Assembly: GCA_019914945.1 (NCBI GenBank)
Contig: CM034103.1
Location: 11,284,001-11,348,000 of the forward strand
Source: Typha latifolia
Taxonomy: Eukaryota > Streptophyta > Magnoliopsida > Poales > Typhaceae
Direction of reading: 5' to 3'
Length of the DNA: 64,000 nucleotides
Part shown: one piece after another, positions 50,225-61,906 of the stretch
Numbering within the stretch: position 1 is the first letter of the stretch
How the letters are laid out: each line of letters opens with the position of its first letter
Position numbers and translations under genes: made by a program
Notes under the pieces: model-generated
Seen by the model: only the letters and a program-made list of their open reading frames with translations
The model's database searches: none
Told to the model about the DNA's origin: nothing

Positions 50225-52485
50225 GAGTATAGTCCCAACGAGCCCTAGCTTTTCTTCGTCCCCTCATCCTCGCTGCCTCGGGCATTCCCTAATCGCCTCC
50301 GGCTCGTGCTCTCCTCGCCGTTCTCGTCTAGGTCAGTTCATGTTAATTACCTTGGTGGATTTATCGATTATAGCTATATAGCCATTTTAATCTTGCGGCC
50401 GCACTAAATTGATGATCGTGCAACACTGCCCTACTTCGTGTGATTTCTCATTGTCCTCGCTCTCGATACATTTTAACAAACTAATCTTTCATAAAGATGC
50501 AATTTTTTATGAAAATTTTTTCCCGTGACGGATTGCATGAAGCAAAGTTAGTGCAGTACATGTTATTTGTGAAATTAGAATGTAATGAGAGGTTTATCGC
50601 GATAGATCTTTCTTCGGAGCCTATTTGAGTGTAAGGCGTAATTTTCTTCTATAGTGGAGGATTTTGAGAGATCTGAGTTCTTGACCAGACAAAGGTCAAA
50701 TACTTGATGTTTTCTAGCTTGTGATGTCCTCCTCCTAGGTAGAAAACTCGTTCGGAAGTACGATGTATCTTTCTTTTTTTCTTTTTACTGTGATATGATT
50801 TGCACGAAGTTAGGTGGTATTTTTTTTTCCTTCAAATAACCCTTATAGGAAGATCTAGAACAAGGTTGATCTACTGCTATGGCAGGTTGGATCAGTTTAC
50901 TTTCAAGGACTTGTCAAGTTCATTGGATGACTAATAGTTTATCTGTTTTGAAGGTTTTTGTTCCAATGCTTAGCAAGTCTCCGTTGTTATGTCTTCCTGA
51001 CAATTTGCTATGCCTACTCTTAGTTTTCAACTTGGTATTCCTCAGATGGTTTCTTGACATGCCAGAGATTTGAATTTGCACTCGTGCCAAGCTTGCTAAT
51101 TGCTATATCTTAAAGAGCTGCTAGACCATGCATGATCCTATCATTGCAGGTTGTTCGGTGGATCTTATTGCTTAATATTTATTGTATGCATACTATCCAG
51201 AGACCTGCAATCTTTTTGGCTTTTGCCTTTGCATTGTCTTAGCTTTCCTGAAGGTTAATCCACTGGATCCTACAAACTCAGAACACGAAGGTTGAGGATA
51301 ACCCACTTTTCTAATTGGATTCAGCATATTATAAGTTGTGACTCCTTGTCACCTTGAGAATGATCTATAACCGAGTGCTGCCAAGAGTCATTTCTTGAGC
51401 AAGTACTTTAGTGTTATGAGTTACCAAAGTATTATTCAATATTCTACGTCCTTGTGTATAGGTCTTGATTTCTGTTCGTTTTTAAGTCCATTCCTTCACT
51501 ATGGTTCTTTGCTTTTCAGGAGTTTCTACTTGCTTTAGCATGATCATTGTTCCTTTTCATTAAGGAAAATATTCATAAAATATGTCAGTTCAGGAGAGTC
51601 GTAAAAACTAAGAAATTCAAATACAGACCTTTAATATGTCCTTAGACAAACCACTTCCCAAGAGTTACCATTACTCCATGGCAAGAAAAATCTTTGCAGA
51701 TGGTTGACTGAAGGGTGCCCAGTTATTTCACTGGTGTTTGTATCTTTCTTTACAACAATATATTTTCCTCCCCTGATGTCCTTCATACTATAGACATTTC
51801 GTCTTAATCTCCCAATCATTTATTGACAACATTTTTGGTTAAGTTCCTTTCTAAAGGGATTTCTGTAGGTGACCTTATGTTGTGGTATGAGATAAATTCC
51901 ATTTGTGAGAATTTATTTGTGACAAAATGTATTTATTTATAGGGAGAATGTAGGCATGCATTTTTAGTGGGATATGAGAAGCGAGTTTTTGAGTTGGGTT
52001 GCTTGAGTTATGTATTCATTAAAGAAGTGTGAGAGATGCAGCAGATGGGCAGTCAAGGTTGCTTCCAATGCTGTAACAGTTTTTTGGAGATTGTTTCGAT
52101 AATCGAACTTTTCTTTGTTGGTCAGTTATTGATTGCCACGGTTGCAGTTCCTTACGACTATTTCCAAATGGAAGGGGTAAATTATCTCATAGTTTCTCCA
52201 TCTCTTGTAGAAATGGAGTTAACATGGCCTTACTATTTCCTCGTAAAGGGAGTTTGTGAATTGTATTCTGATTTATCTCTACCTTGAGAGAGATAAGGGG
52301 ACTATAATAAGTACACTTATGCAGTGTTTATCTTTGAAGTTGTTTCACCTCTCACTTGCTTCATTCCATTAATAGAGCATCAATCTGCAAAATCTGAGAA
52401 AGCAATTTGTATTTGCATTCGGTGCATTTTTAACTTTTTAGAGGTTCTCAGTTGTAATTTGGATTTATTTCAATCTTCTGAACAG
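50225..52485 (+). promoter_or_regulatory. PFD2: Probable 5' UTR exon and 2.15-kb leader intron of the prefoldin gene
   Basis: A pyrimidine- and GC-rich stretch at about 50225-50331 ends in TCTAG|GTCAGT, a good donor. The next good acceptor in register with the gene is CTTCTGAACAG at 52475-52485, eight bases before the ATG. This gives a non-coding first exon and a leader intron at 50332-52485. Plant prefoldin and other housekeeping genes often have such introns. Small ORFs inside it show no domain. It is inferred from splice signals only. Confidence 0.5.
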
Positions 52486-52493
52486 CCAGGACT

Positions 52494-52940
52494 ATGGCAA
52501 ACAAAGAAAGCGATGACAATAGGGGACCTGTGAATGAGCAAGTCATTGCAAATATGTATGCTTCAATGCGCTCTGAAATGAATCAATTCTACTCTAAGAT
52601 CACAGAGCTAGAAATGGAAGTTAGTGAGCACTCCCTCGTCATTGGTGCAATACAACCGCTTGATCCCTCTAGGCGGTGCTACAGGATGGTGGGCGGTGTG
52701 TTGGTTGAGAGGACGATCAAGGAAGTCCTGCCTGCAGTGCAGCGTAATAAAGAGGGCCTCGAAGAGGTCATTGCTAGGCTCAATGAGGCATTGGAGAAGA
52801 AGAAGAAAGAGATTGCAGAGTTTGAGTTGAAGTACAAGATCAGGATAAGGAGAGGAGAGGATGATGCTAAGGATGATGGTAACAAGAAAGAAGGTTCTGC
52901 ACAGGGGGTTCTTGTAGGTCCTGCTAATGAGCAAGCCTAA
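52494..52940 (+). CDS. PFD2: Prefoldin subunit 2
   Basis: A single coding exon encodes 148 residues, the usual length. It has the beta-type prefoldin layout: an N-terminal coiled coil (NEQVIANMYASMRSEMNQFY, then SKITELEMEVSEHSLV), the central beta-hairpin region (RRCYRMVGGVLVERTIKEVL), and a C-terminal coiled coil (EEVIARLNEALEKKKKEIAE). The tail is acidic and basic. Prefoldin is a six-subunit cytosolic (and in plants partly nuclear) co-chaperone that passes nascent tubulin and actin to the chaperonin CCT. The start is the first ATG after the inferred leader-intron acceptor. Confidence 0.96.
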   Translation: MANKESDDNRGPVNEQVIANMYASMRSEMNQFYSKITELEMEVSEHSLVIGAIQPLDPSRRCYRMVGGVLVERTIKEVLPAVQRNKEGLEEVIARLNEALEKKKKEIAEFELKYKIRIRRGEDDAKDDGNKKEGSAQGVLVGPANEQA

Positions 52941-53607
52941 TAACTGAAGCCTTTTTGGTTGCTGAGAGATTAAAGACTTGTGCCTCGGCATGCTTTTATA
53001 GGTATCATCAATGATCTGATATACTTGGACCTTGTTTTGTCCATTGGTTGTTATTTATATCTTGAGATTTTGTACTTCTATCATGAATGATGAGTCTTAT
53101 TGGAGAGTAGGATTGTTATTCACTTTACAGATATTTGGTTATGTAGAATTTCAAAAGGCCTTTCACTGAATCTAAAAACCCATATATTTCAGTGTTTACA
53201 TATGCCATAGAAGTATGATTTGAAGCGTTTTAACCCTTGTAAATGCATTCGGCACATCCATACAGTTGTACTAGATCTGTAACTAAATCCACGGATGCTG
53301 GTCATATCCTGGGTGCGGCAGCCTTAGGGCGAGGGAGAGGCGGATACAAATGGTGGTGAGGGTGCAGAAGAAAGAGAAGGGAAGCTTAGACTGAAAGGGG
53401 GAAGCGAGGAGAGGAGAAAAGGGATGACTCTCCCTTTTCTTAGCTACTTGGGCTAGAAGAGAAGAGGGAAGAGATCTCGCTTGGGGCGAGGGTAACTGGC
53501 GCAGGTGGAAGTTCAATTTCACTCTAATGCTTTTCATTTGTCCTCTTTTTTTCTTTTATGATCCTACATTTGAGATTCTTTAGATGCAAACATCATATCT
53601 ATATATA

Positions 53608-53640
<33 letters not shown>

Positions 53641-54138
53641 TTTTTTTTTTGTACTTTTTAAGAGAAGTGAAAATTTTGTGGTACCTAATTAAATTGATGT
53701 TGCTCTGATTCGAACCAACTCTTACACAACAGGAGTCCTCTAAACAATTGCAGCACTATCTGATTGGCAACATTAGATATGAACGTTGTAAAATCTTTAT
53801 ATGAAATTAAGTTTTTGCAAAGATCGGTTCAAGGAAAGAATATGATCCTTACATTTTTTAATGAAAAAAGAAGAAGCAAAATTCTTATTCTTGCTTGCTT
53901 GTATAATCTCTACATGGAATTGACTTTATTGCAAAAATAGGTTGGGGGAAAAAAAATGTAATCTCTATTGAATCGATCCTCTCTACAATCCTTTCATCAA
54001 TAGAAGTTGATATAAAATAAAGTTCATGCTTTAATAGAAGATAAAACCACCTCAACCGAATACCTTAATATTTGTGCAGTTAATCCTTGAATACCACCCT
54101 TTTAGGATTAATCATAGAGGACTCATAAATTATGTATA
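52941..54138. other. Intergenic DNA between prefoldin and the DUF761 gene
   Basis: The prefoldin 3' UTR is followed by a purine-rich patch at 53330-53500 and a (TA)n run at 53597-53638. No gene is supported. Confidence 0.5.
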
Positions 54139-54840
54139 CTATTCGATCATCATCATGTTGTTACGTTTGGATGACTCCAAGCGTTGTAGTTTCATCTCTT
54201 TATAGAACTTTGCTATGAATTCCTCAGCTTGCATATCAATCGCATTTGGTGTGCCACCTTCATGGGTAATAGTAACTTTATCATTGTCGATGCCCTCCTT
54301 CTCATGTAGTGCCTGCAAATCCTCAACAGATGCATATTGACTCATCGAGCCAGACGAATTAGTTGGTGATAGTGGTGCTAGGGCAACATCATGGTACAAT
54401 GAGTTGGCTGGTGATGGCGGTGCTAGGGCAATATCGTGGTATGACAAGCTGGCTGGTGATGGCGGTGCTAGAGCAACATCATGGTACGATGAGTTGGTCA
54501 GTGATTGCGGTGCTAGGGCAACATTGTGGAACAACTCATGCCCTACTGGTGAAGGTGGGGGCAGAGGTTGTTGGGTAGGGTAGGACTCGAGTTGTTGGAG
54601 GTGGAGAGGGTGTATCCCACCGACGAGATTCTTCCATACAGACTCGGTGTCGCTAGAGTCCACGGTATCAATTTTGGCTGATACTTTCTTGCTAGAAGTG
54701 CGACGACGATGGCGAACCGCAAAGATGGCTACCCAAAGCAAGCTTAAGGAATTGAGTTTCTTGCCGAACGACAAAGAGACATTAGGATTAGAGATAGGAA
54801 GTGTGGTCATGATAGTGTTGTCTTTCTCTTCTTTCTCCAT
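54139..54840 (-). CDS. DUF761 domain protein with four 15-residue repeats
   Basis: A single exon encodes 233 residues. The N-terminus has a moderately hydrophobic stretch (LNSLSLLWVAIFAV, residues 29-42) followed by basic residues (RHRRRTSSKK). Residues 104-163 are four tandem 15-residue units of the form (Y/F)H(D/N)(V/I)ALAPxSxxxxx. The C-terminus carries the DUF761 signature IDMQAEEFIAKFYKEMKLQR (residues 201-220), typical of plant proteins once called cotton-fibre expressed proteins, whose function is unknown to me. A TATA-like CTATATATAA on the minus strand (54931-54940) lies about 90 bp upstream of the ATG. The tandem units are an expansion I do not know from this family. The family call is firm; the repeat function is unknown. 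Confidence 0.82.
   Translation of the reverse strand: MEKEEKDNTIMTTLPISNPNVSLSFGKKLNSLSLLWVAIFAVRHRRRTSSKKVSAKIDTVDSSDTESVWKNLVGGIHPLHLQQLESYPTQQPLPPPSPVGHELFHNVALAPQSLTNSSYHDVALAPPSPASLSYHDIALAPPSPANSLYHDVALAPLSPTNSSGSMSQYASVEDLQALHEKEGIDNDKVTITHEGGTPNAIDMQAEEFIAKFYKEMKLQRLESSKRNNMMMIE
54362..54541 (-). repeat. 45-bp in-frame tandem repeat, four copies, in the DUF761 gene
   Basis: The word GGTGCT on the plus strand recurs at 54374, 54419, 54464 and 54509, exactly 45 bp apart, so the reading frame is kept. The outer unit at 54509 (N-terminal in the protein) is the most diverged; the middle two are nearly identical. Confidence 0.95.
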
Positions 54841-56058
54841 AGAGGAGAAAGAAGGAGAAGGAATTATGGCTCCTTTTCCTTGAGTGGTTTAGGGTCTCCT
54901 TTGGGTTGAAAATTTGTCAAAAGGGAGAATTTATATATAGCTAGGTTCAGAGAAACAACATGCATGGACGGGGAATTCAGGTGGCATGGAGCATACTTCT
55001 AGTTTTAGGGATGTGAAATGACAAAAATACCCCTCAGGTGGTATGTTTGTGGAGGGCTAGTTAGGAGGAATGGAAGTGGGAGGAGGGCTCAAGGGAGGGG
55101 TAGATGTGTGATTTTCATTGGAGGTCATCTTGATTCTCTATTTAGTAAGGCTGAGGAGAAATAGGTGGAGGTGTGTGGTTGTAGTCGGAAGCGAGATCCC
55201 TGGAATAGTGCTGCGTTTGAATAATTCTCCACCTCTCTCTCTCTAACCATTGATTTAGCTCATTATGAAGTGCTCAATGTATAGAAGTGTATTTTTGGAT
55301 GCCTACACTATAAAAATAGAACACTAGTAGGTATGAAGGTACTTTTATAGACCAAATCAATAGAGCACTATCGTGTATATTATTTATTGGGAATCAATAC
55401 AATAACAAAGCCCCCAAGATGTAATGAATGACATGAGACCAAATCAATAAACATGCTTACCTTTACCCAATGTAAAAAAAAAAAAAATTTCAATCATCTA
55501 GTCTTTAAGTCAACTCTGTCACCTCATGGACTTCCTGATTGGTGGTTCATTAGTAAAAAAAAATCCTCTCTGATGATACACATTTTATAGTGAAAAGGGA
55601 TTTGAAATATCAATAGTAGTGCAAAATAATTGAAGAAGTAATCTTCCAAAGAACATTAAGTTGACAGGGTGTTTGTTCATCAACAAAACGAAAAGAAAGG
55701 AGATAGTAAACAATTTAGTTCTCTACCAAAAATCTGTGTTGAAGCACTGCCTTCATTGTTCTGTTTAGGAAATATTCAAACAACCTCCAAATGCATCACA
55801 AAAGGACGATAAGAATGGCCGCAAAGCAAAATTGATTCTGGAAGTAGAACATGCTGAACTCCTGCTAATGCAGCAACCAGATTTGATGTCCTGACAGAAA
55901 CAAACATGAAGCACTTGAATTCATATGCAAGAGCTCCAACAAGAAATTATCTAGAAAGATATGAGAAAGAAAAGGTCAACTAAGGGAAGAAATATAATAG
56001 ATACTTCTTTCTCTAACCAAGGTTACGGATCCTTTACCCCAAATGAGAGTGCCTTTGG
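54841..56058. other. DUF761 promoter and CTP synthase 3' region
   Basis: Apart from the TATA-like element at 54931-54940, no further gene is seen. The stretch before 56059 is the downstream region of the minus-strand CTP synthase. Confidence 0.45.
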
Positions 56059-59000
56059 TCATTGAGGGGCTTCTGACTTTGTATCAGAAAGACTGCTCAG
56101 ATATCCTTCTAACTGACCTGTCCCAGCTAATATTAGGCCTGCATTGAAAGATTGAAATAGCATCTCAGAGACCAGATAATTCAGTCAGAAAACATGCATA
56201 GGTGCATAACATCTAGTTTGGTTTTGAAACAGTTATAGATTGTGAATAAAAAATCTGTTCCATCATATGCTATAAGATGACTCCTAAAATGGCCCATACA
56301 CAGAAAATTCACAATCGGGTGGCTGTCACATACTAGTCACATAATTTTCGAAATTATAGAAAAATAGAATTTTTGTGCAAATGAACGTAATTAACATGGC
56401 AATAGCATGTTGGGTATGAAATATCTTCCAGAGGCCAGTGTTTACATGACAATTTTACCTAAGAACAAAGCAGAAGGTTTTATAGGTCTTGACTTGAATT
56501 CCGGATGGAACTGGACACCTATGTAATATGGATGATTTGGCAGCTCTATGACCTGCTCAAAATGACAAAACAGATTAGATAAAGTACAATTTTTGAAAAT
56601 ATGAATCATGAATTGAATTTCCAGCAACGTACCTCCATTCTTTTTCCACTTTCATCACTTCCTACAAATTGAATGCCTGAAGTTTCCAGCTTCTCCACAT
56701 AAGCAGGATCCACCTATTGGAAATGAAGCAAAAATACTAATCAATATTATCCTATCACACAATATTTTTGACGAGTGCCTTTGTAAAACAATTCACGCTG
56801 AAAGAAGTACTATATCCAAGCTTTGACAAATAGCTGTTGCAACTCCCAACTATAAAAGATGGGATCTGCATAATTTACCAAATGTTCTGATGGCATCTTT
56901 TGCAATGACTAATAACATAACTGAGAACAAATGAACTGCATTCCAGTACATATTTATGCCAGCTATACAAAGAAGTAATTACTTAACTTTCTTTAATCAT
57001 ATTAGCTTACTTGAAAGAGGAATATACACCTACATCAACTCTACAGCCCTTAAAAACCAAGGAATGTGTCACAGGAAACATGCTTTCCGATGTAAGGTGT
57101 TATTATAATTTTACTATTTTAGTGGGCATCCAACAAGTTTTATGCAGTGATGTAACTGAATTATTATAGAGCATACAACTGTATGTGAAAGTGGAAATTC
57201 ATCCAACAACACAAGAGATGACATAGCTGTCTTATCAAGGACCATTAAAACGAGTAAAGCAGTTTGGTAAGTGGTTACTAAAAAGAAAAAATTTACACTG
57301 AGAAGTTGCTTTTAGTGTGTAGGTATATATATCACTGTTCCCACTGGCCCAGTAAAGAGAATGAAAAAGTTCAACATAACTGAGCAACCTACTGAAGTAA
57401 ATTCATAACTCGAGTCTCCAGCAAATCTCAAAAAGTGTCATAATCCAAAGTAGTAAAACCTTGCACCATCTATGAAAAAACTCAATTTTCTACCTACCTC
57501 ATACCTATGACGGTGGCGCTCATCCACATATGTAGCATTTCCATATCTAGCATTTTTCAGAAATTCTTTAAATTAGAGAGAGCCAGCATAAAATATAAAC
57601 CCAATTACCAGGACATGAAATTTAAATATCCAATGTTCCAAATTGAATTCTTTAGGTGAATAAAGTAGAGTCTCAACTACATACAGCTTTGAAGTAAGAC
57701 AACCAGGATGTTGAAAGAAAGTTCTCCGAGACCCTAATCTCATTGTGCTTCCCATGTGTGTTTTTGATACCTGAAAGTAAAGTCAATCTATGTGACTGAA
57801 GTTTCTATGTTTTGTTTAATCACACCAAAATTCTTGAACAACCAAATACCTCAGGCATGTACATGATGACACGTTGAGATGTTTCTGAGTCAAACTCCTC
57901 ACTATTTGCTCTTTCCATACCCAAAATCTGTCGAGTTCCAAGAATGTCAGAGAGAAATATTTAAGTTGGTATTACAACTCAAGTAGAGTATGAGCTACAA
58001 AGGAAGCATACATACAGATCTGGCTATTTCAATCACAGATATCTGCATTCCCAAGCAAATGCCAAGATATGGAACCTTATTTTCTCTAGCATATTTAGCA
58101 GCCAATATCATTCCTTGCACCCCACGATCGCCGAAGCCACCAGGTATCAAAATGCACGAGGAACTCTGAAAAATCATAGATAATTTGGTCATATAGGTAC
58201 ATGCTCATGGGTCTAAATAGATTCAAGACCTTTAATCAAAGTTTTGCAACCAAAAATGGAATAACAATAGTAGCTTCTTACTTTCAGAGTTTCCCATGCT
58301 ACAGCATATGCCTCTGGTGTCTGTGTGAAAACAAATGTACCAGGACAACAGGTAGTAAGTTATAAGAAAATTCCCAATGAAGATGGCTTAACTAGTTTAC
58401 CATTCTTTCACTTTCATCTTCAAGGTCTGAAGCTGCAATCCACTGGATAGATGGCCTAAATGAGCAGGCAACACAGGCATGTAGAAGGGCCTGAAAGGAA
58501 TTATAGCATATCACGTGAAATCAAAGAACAACAATTAAAGACTCAAGTGTAAGATAATCTAAGAAAAAGGTGCTACCATCATGACAAAGCGAAGTGTATT
58601 TAGCAGCTATATTTTTCCAAGATATTATCTTTATGGACTTCAACAGCTAATAAAATGGCAGACCTTCATTATTCCAGTCTTCTACACCCACTGATGTTTA
58701 AGGTGAATATTAGCAACTATGAGAGATTTGCATGAGGCATAGTAATTAACTAATTATAAAGCTCAAAGGTCCTTCAAATAATGTGAAGTGCAAACAATTC
58801 CTAAATAATTATGTTACTCCTCAGATTTGTTAATTTCTTATATGCAAATTTCCTAGTCTAATTTTCTGAAACAAGCTCCTAACAAAACAATTCACCGTTA
58901 TTTATTATATCCCTTTAGCGTGCCAGTACTATTATGAAAAGAGAAACGAATTGACAGGGGAATGAGAGATCAAGAATCTCCCAACTTTATAATAAGATCA

Positions 59001-61906
59001 TGCATATAACATCAGCAGATTAGTTAATTGTGCACTTCATCCGAAATATGCATGTATTAAAATCTTGAATGGAGGACCATGTAGTTAAATTGGATTTAAA
59101 TTTCCCAGATTTTATCAACAGGATGCATCAACTTCATGAATCATTACTCTACTGTTTATATGGAAAAGAGAATTTTCTTTCCACCTCACCTTGCTTTTTG
59201 TAGCTATTACAGTTTACCACCTGTTTTCAATATTTAATTTTCTCCCTGCATTTTTTATTAAGTTATCACTTATCAGATACACCCCTAGTCAAGGTGTTTT
59301 TCGGAAATATAATAGCAAGTTTACGGGTCATTTTGTATATCTTCTGTGATTGAATGAAAAATGCAAGGGCCAAGTTGAAAATAATGAAAAGATGGGTCAA
59401 GCTGCAAAATTTAAAAAAAAACAATGAAAAAGAAAGAGGTTCTGCGCTCGATTTTGCAAAGAATTAAAAGGGAGAAGAAGCAAGACAGAACAAAGGAAAC
59501 TGGTGAAATAAGACTGGTAAATAGATACAACCAATGTAAGAATTAATGAAATAGCTTTTTATTCATGTCAACATAAACTACTACAGTAAATCCCTGGGTC
59601 ACCATATTTCTAAGGTGATGCAAGCCAATTTTGTTCCAACCTATGTATATAACATGAGACATTCAGAAATTCTTGAATGTGCTGACATTACTACCAGTTC
59701 ACCATCACAATTACTATGACAGCTTCACATCCTTTTTCAGGAATTTAACAGGGCATTCTACAAAAACAGGGCATACATCTCCAGGGTACTAGAATAAAAG
59801 GTGCTGACAAAACTGTTCAGCAAGAAAATAAGACAAATCATGAACTCGGATAGCAAGGATTAACCTTCACTACGGATAAGTAAGAATCTGACAGATCAGT
59901 GTACTTTCCGACCAATGCAATTTTAACCTGCATATTGTAAATACTTTCATCAGTCACACTAATCACAACAAAAAGGAGGTCAGCAAACAGCCTGGGATAG
60001 GGTTGGAGGCAAACAGAGGTCATGAGGCTATCATATGACTCTGCCATCTGTGTCCATCCTTGTAACTCAGGTGGAGTGGAATTGCTGAAAAAGAAAATAT
60101 GTTAAATTAAATCATAAATGTCTATATATTGCCTAAGAAAACATATAAATAATAGAAGCATGTATAATAAGTTTGTTATCTTGCCTGACAAGACCCAACT
60201 GCTTCAAGATAACCTCGTGGGCATTCTGGTTCTGGAAAAATGGAAGTAAATAAGAAACTTAAGCAAAAGTTCAAAAAGACAAACAAAGAAAAAACAGTTT
60301 CAGGTTAACCATGAGGTTTTCCCACCATAACCACCTATTATTCCATCAGAAACATAAATTTAGTGAAGTCAAACCAAAGATATTAAACTCACTCGGAGTA
60401 GAAGTGGAACATGCCAAATGTTTGGAACATCATGTATGTTAAGAATATTTGCAACCTACAGAGACATGAAGGATCATAATAGGGAAAAACAAACTACAGA
60501 GTAACATAGGACTTCTATGAATGAAAGCTTACAGGGACATGGCAAAATTGTGAAAGTTTTTCCTTAGTATTTCCCATTAAAGGCTGAAAAGTCATAAAAA
60601 GTAGAATTAAGATTGTGAAGTTATCCAAGTCAATTAAGAAAATAACATTAGATGGGCAACCAAAAAATAAGAGAAATGCAATATTTAGAATCTTCATGCA
60701 TTCAAATAAACAAAATCAAATTAAATTAACATGAGCTTATTGCTGTCAATAGTTATGTCCTCAGAAAATTAGCATCAGCAGAAAGTTGGAGACCCATCAA
60801 AAATTTAAAACAACTCAGGAGGGCAACATGTAAACTATGAAAGGAAACAGACGTATCTAATACATTAAAAGCAACAAACATAGCTAGCTCACACTATGAC
60901 TAGCACTGAAAAGATTACTTGAGCATGCAATGAGATAATTAGAAAAATACAATATAGAAATTGATCAATGCTGAGAAGGTATAAGCCATACCATCATAAT
61001 GTGTCATTATGTCTGTCTGTACATCACTGATAGTACAAATTGGATGGTGGCACAACAACATGCATCAAAAGGTATGGTAATATTTCCCATTATAGCAAAA
61101 GATCATAGTAAGCCAATAACTTCTGAGCTGAACTTGCAAGCAAAAGATGAAAAAGGAAATCTAGTTTCCAGATTAATGGAATAGATCAACAATGATTACT
61201 TCTAAGCATTAGGCCATTCTTCCAAGTAGGAACTAATTAAGAAGAGCTTCAGGAGACTGAAGAAAAGGAACTGGCATCCTCATATAATGTGCAATCTGAA
61301 AGTTCTGTATGATAACTTCCTCTAGTAGATATACTTCTACAAGTATGGGTACAGACCACATATTGTGAAGTTAGTAAAGAACTAGAAAATAATTATTAAA
61401 TATTAAACTCCTTGCTAGCTTACAGTTACACATAATCAACGTGATCTTATCCAGATATTAAGGAGTGAAGCGAGGTCAGCTATCCAACTGTCAAGATAAT
61501 GAGATATATTGATAAGTCAAGCTGAATATTGCTTACCTGAGCTGAGCGGCACGCAAGTAGATCAGGAGTCAAACCTAATGCCCTCAATTCTCGTACACTG
61601 TGTTGGGTTGGCTTTGTTTTCTAAAAAAAGTATCAAAATGTTTTGGCATTAGTTATTATGTTTGAAAAGACAAAAGTACTGGTTATTAATCATGATGCTA
61701 ATACCAAGTATTAGATCAGACTTTATTAGGAAGTGAATTCCAAATTATACAGCATCTCCTTTCCATCATATTAGCACAAGTTTGTTACATAGCCATCTTC
61801 AATTATGTATTAACAGACCAAAGTCGTGGAGGAATATATACTTGCTCACCAACTACACCAAGCACTGGGACAAGGCTGACATGTATGAGGCAGAAGTTCT
61901 CTTTAT
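56059..61906 (-). CDS. CTPS: CTP synthase (glutamine-hydrolysing), N-terminus off window
   Basis: Sixteen exons join in frame: 61906-61842, 61620-61537, 60583-60533, 60455-60393, 60231-60185, 60084-60015, 59927-59865, 58490-58401, 58320-58282, 58165-58016, 57927-57850, 57770-57685, 57546-57498, 56713-56633, 56552-56459 and 56138-56059. The enzyme makes CTP from UTP, ATP and glutamine in the cytosol. Visible parts are the end of the synthetase domain ([44 protein letters not shown]) and the whole class I glutaminase domain. The latter has [28 protein letters not shown], the nucleophile Cys in YLGICLGMQ, the insert [27 protein letters not shown], and the His/Glu pair in GVQFHPEF. The C-terminus ends TKSEAPQ. 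About 395 of 560-600 residues are covered; the N-terminal ~200 are expected right of the window. One intron (60184-60085) needs a GC donor. Confidence 0.96.

Noticed and set aside
50879..51073. 64-aa ORF in the prefoldin leader intron
   Set aside because: Hydrophobic random-looking frame with no domain and no splice support.
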